Source of the DNA: Cylicocyclus nassatus
Taxonomy: Eukaryota; Nematoda; Chromadorea; Rhabditida; Strongylidae
Assembly: GCA_958299035.1 (NCBI GenBank)
Contig: CATQJL010000112.1
Location: forward strand, 637,001 to 701,000
Length of the DNA: 64,000 nt
Direction: 5' to 3'
Numbering within the stretch: position 1 is the first letter of the stretch; every line of letters starts with the position of its first letter. The notes below the pieces were generated by a model. The model was not told the DNA's origin. It was given only the letters and a program-made list of their open reading frames with translations, and ran no database searches. Positions 63,836 through 64,000 of this stretch are shown piece after piece. Both the position numbers and the translations under genes were made by a program.

Positions 63836-64000
63836 CAAATAGGCTGTACAGGCTGTGAGATTTTTGGGTGAACCTCAGCTCGCGAACAGCGGCTCATCGA
63901 AGATTTTGATATACTGAGATTTCACTGATTTCTTTAGCCGATGACCAAGATTGTTGACACGCTTTATTCAGTTATGCTAACGTTTCGATGCGTCTGCACA

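Overview
The window looks like repeat-dense, gene-poor DNA from an invertebrate animal, most likely a nematode. I found no recognisable single-copy host gene, no rRNA and no intact tRNA gene. The nematode call rests on three things: (1) six foldback transposons that start CAAGGGAA, carry TNA target duplications and sit in CTNAG sites, as described for Caenorhabditis Tc4/Tc5; (2) a degenerate BEL/Pao retrotransposon, a Penelope-like element and a CR1-type LINE, a mix usual in strongylid-like nematodes; (3) several TA-flanked mariner derivatives. The species cannot be named from the sequence.

Layout. 0-5.7 kb: a TA-flanked TIR element split by a GC-rich element with 30-bp phased CCGCGG repeats, then two families of Helitron-like elements. 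5.7-15 kb: a decayed BEL/Pao element on the minus strand (LTRs, gag, zinc knuckles, protease, RT and RNase H remnants). It has been entered by a nearly intact Penelope-like element (8.7-12.05 kb, 12-bp duplication, RT plus GIY-YIG endonuclease, hammerhead-like motif in its terminal repeat), by a Tc5-like foldback in gag, by a small palindrome before the protease and by a TIR element in the 3' LTR. 15-17.7 kb: Tc5-like and hAT-like elements with inner palindromes. 19.7-23.7 kb: a CR1-type LINE with ORF1 and an open 932-codon ORF2. 25.5-28.5 kb: a large foldback containing a 949-bp almost perfect mariner palindrome and an unrecognised reading frame. 28.7-34.8 kb: a diverged tandem repeat and a run of Helitron-like elements. 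35-40 kb: foldbacks nested several deep, one with tRNA-like sequence in each arm. 40-47 kb: mariner remnants carrying hAT, mariner, Helitron and TIR insertions. 47-64 kb: scattered TIR elements, including TTAA-flanked piggyBac-like MITEs, with long stretches where I recognise nothing.

The genes do not form a pathway: those I can identify belong to mobile elements. The LINE and the Penelope-like element are the youngest-looking autonomous elements. Almost everything else is non-autonomous and depends on transposases encoded elsewhere. The nesting order gives a relative history: BEL/Pao is older than the Penelope-like element and the gag foldback; a TIR element is older than a Helitron, which is older than a CAGGGTGTCCC MITE. 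Coordinates of element ends are given to the base where a target duplication was seen, and are approximate otherwise.
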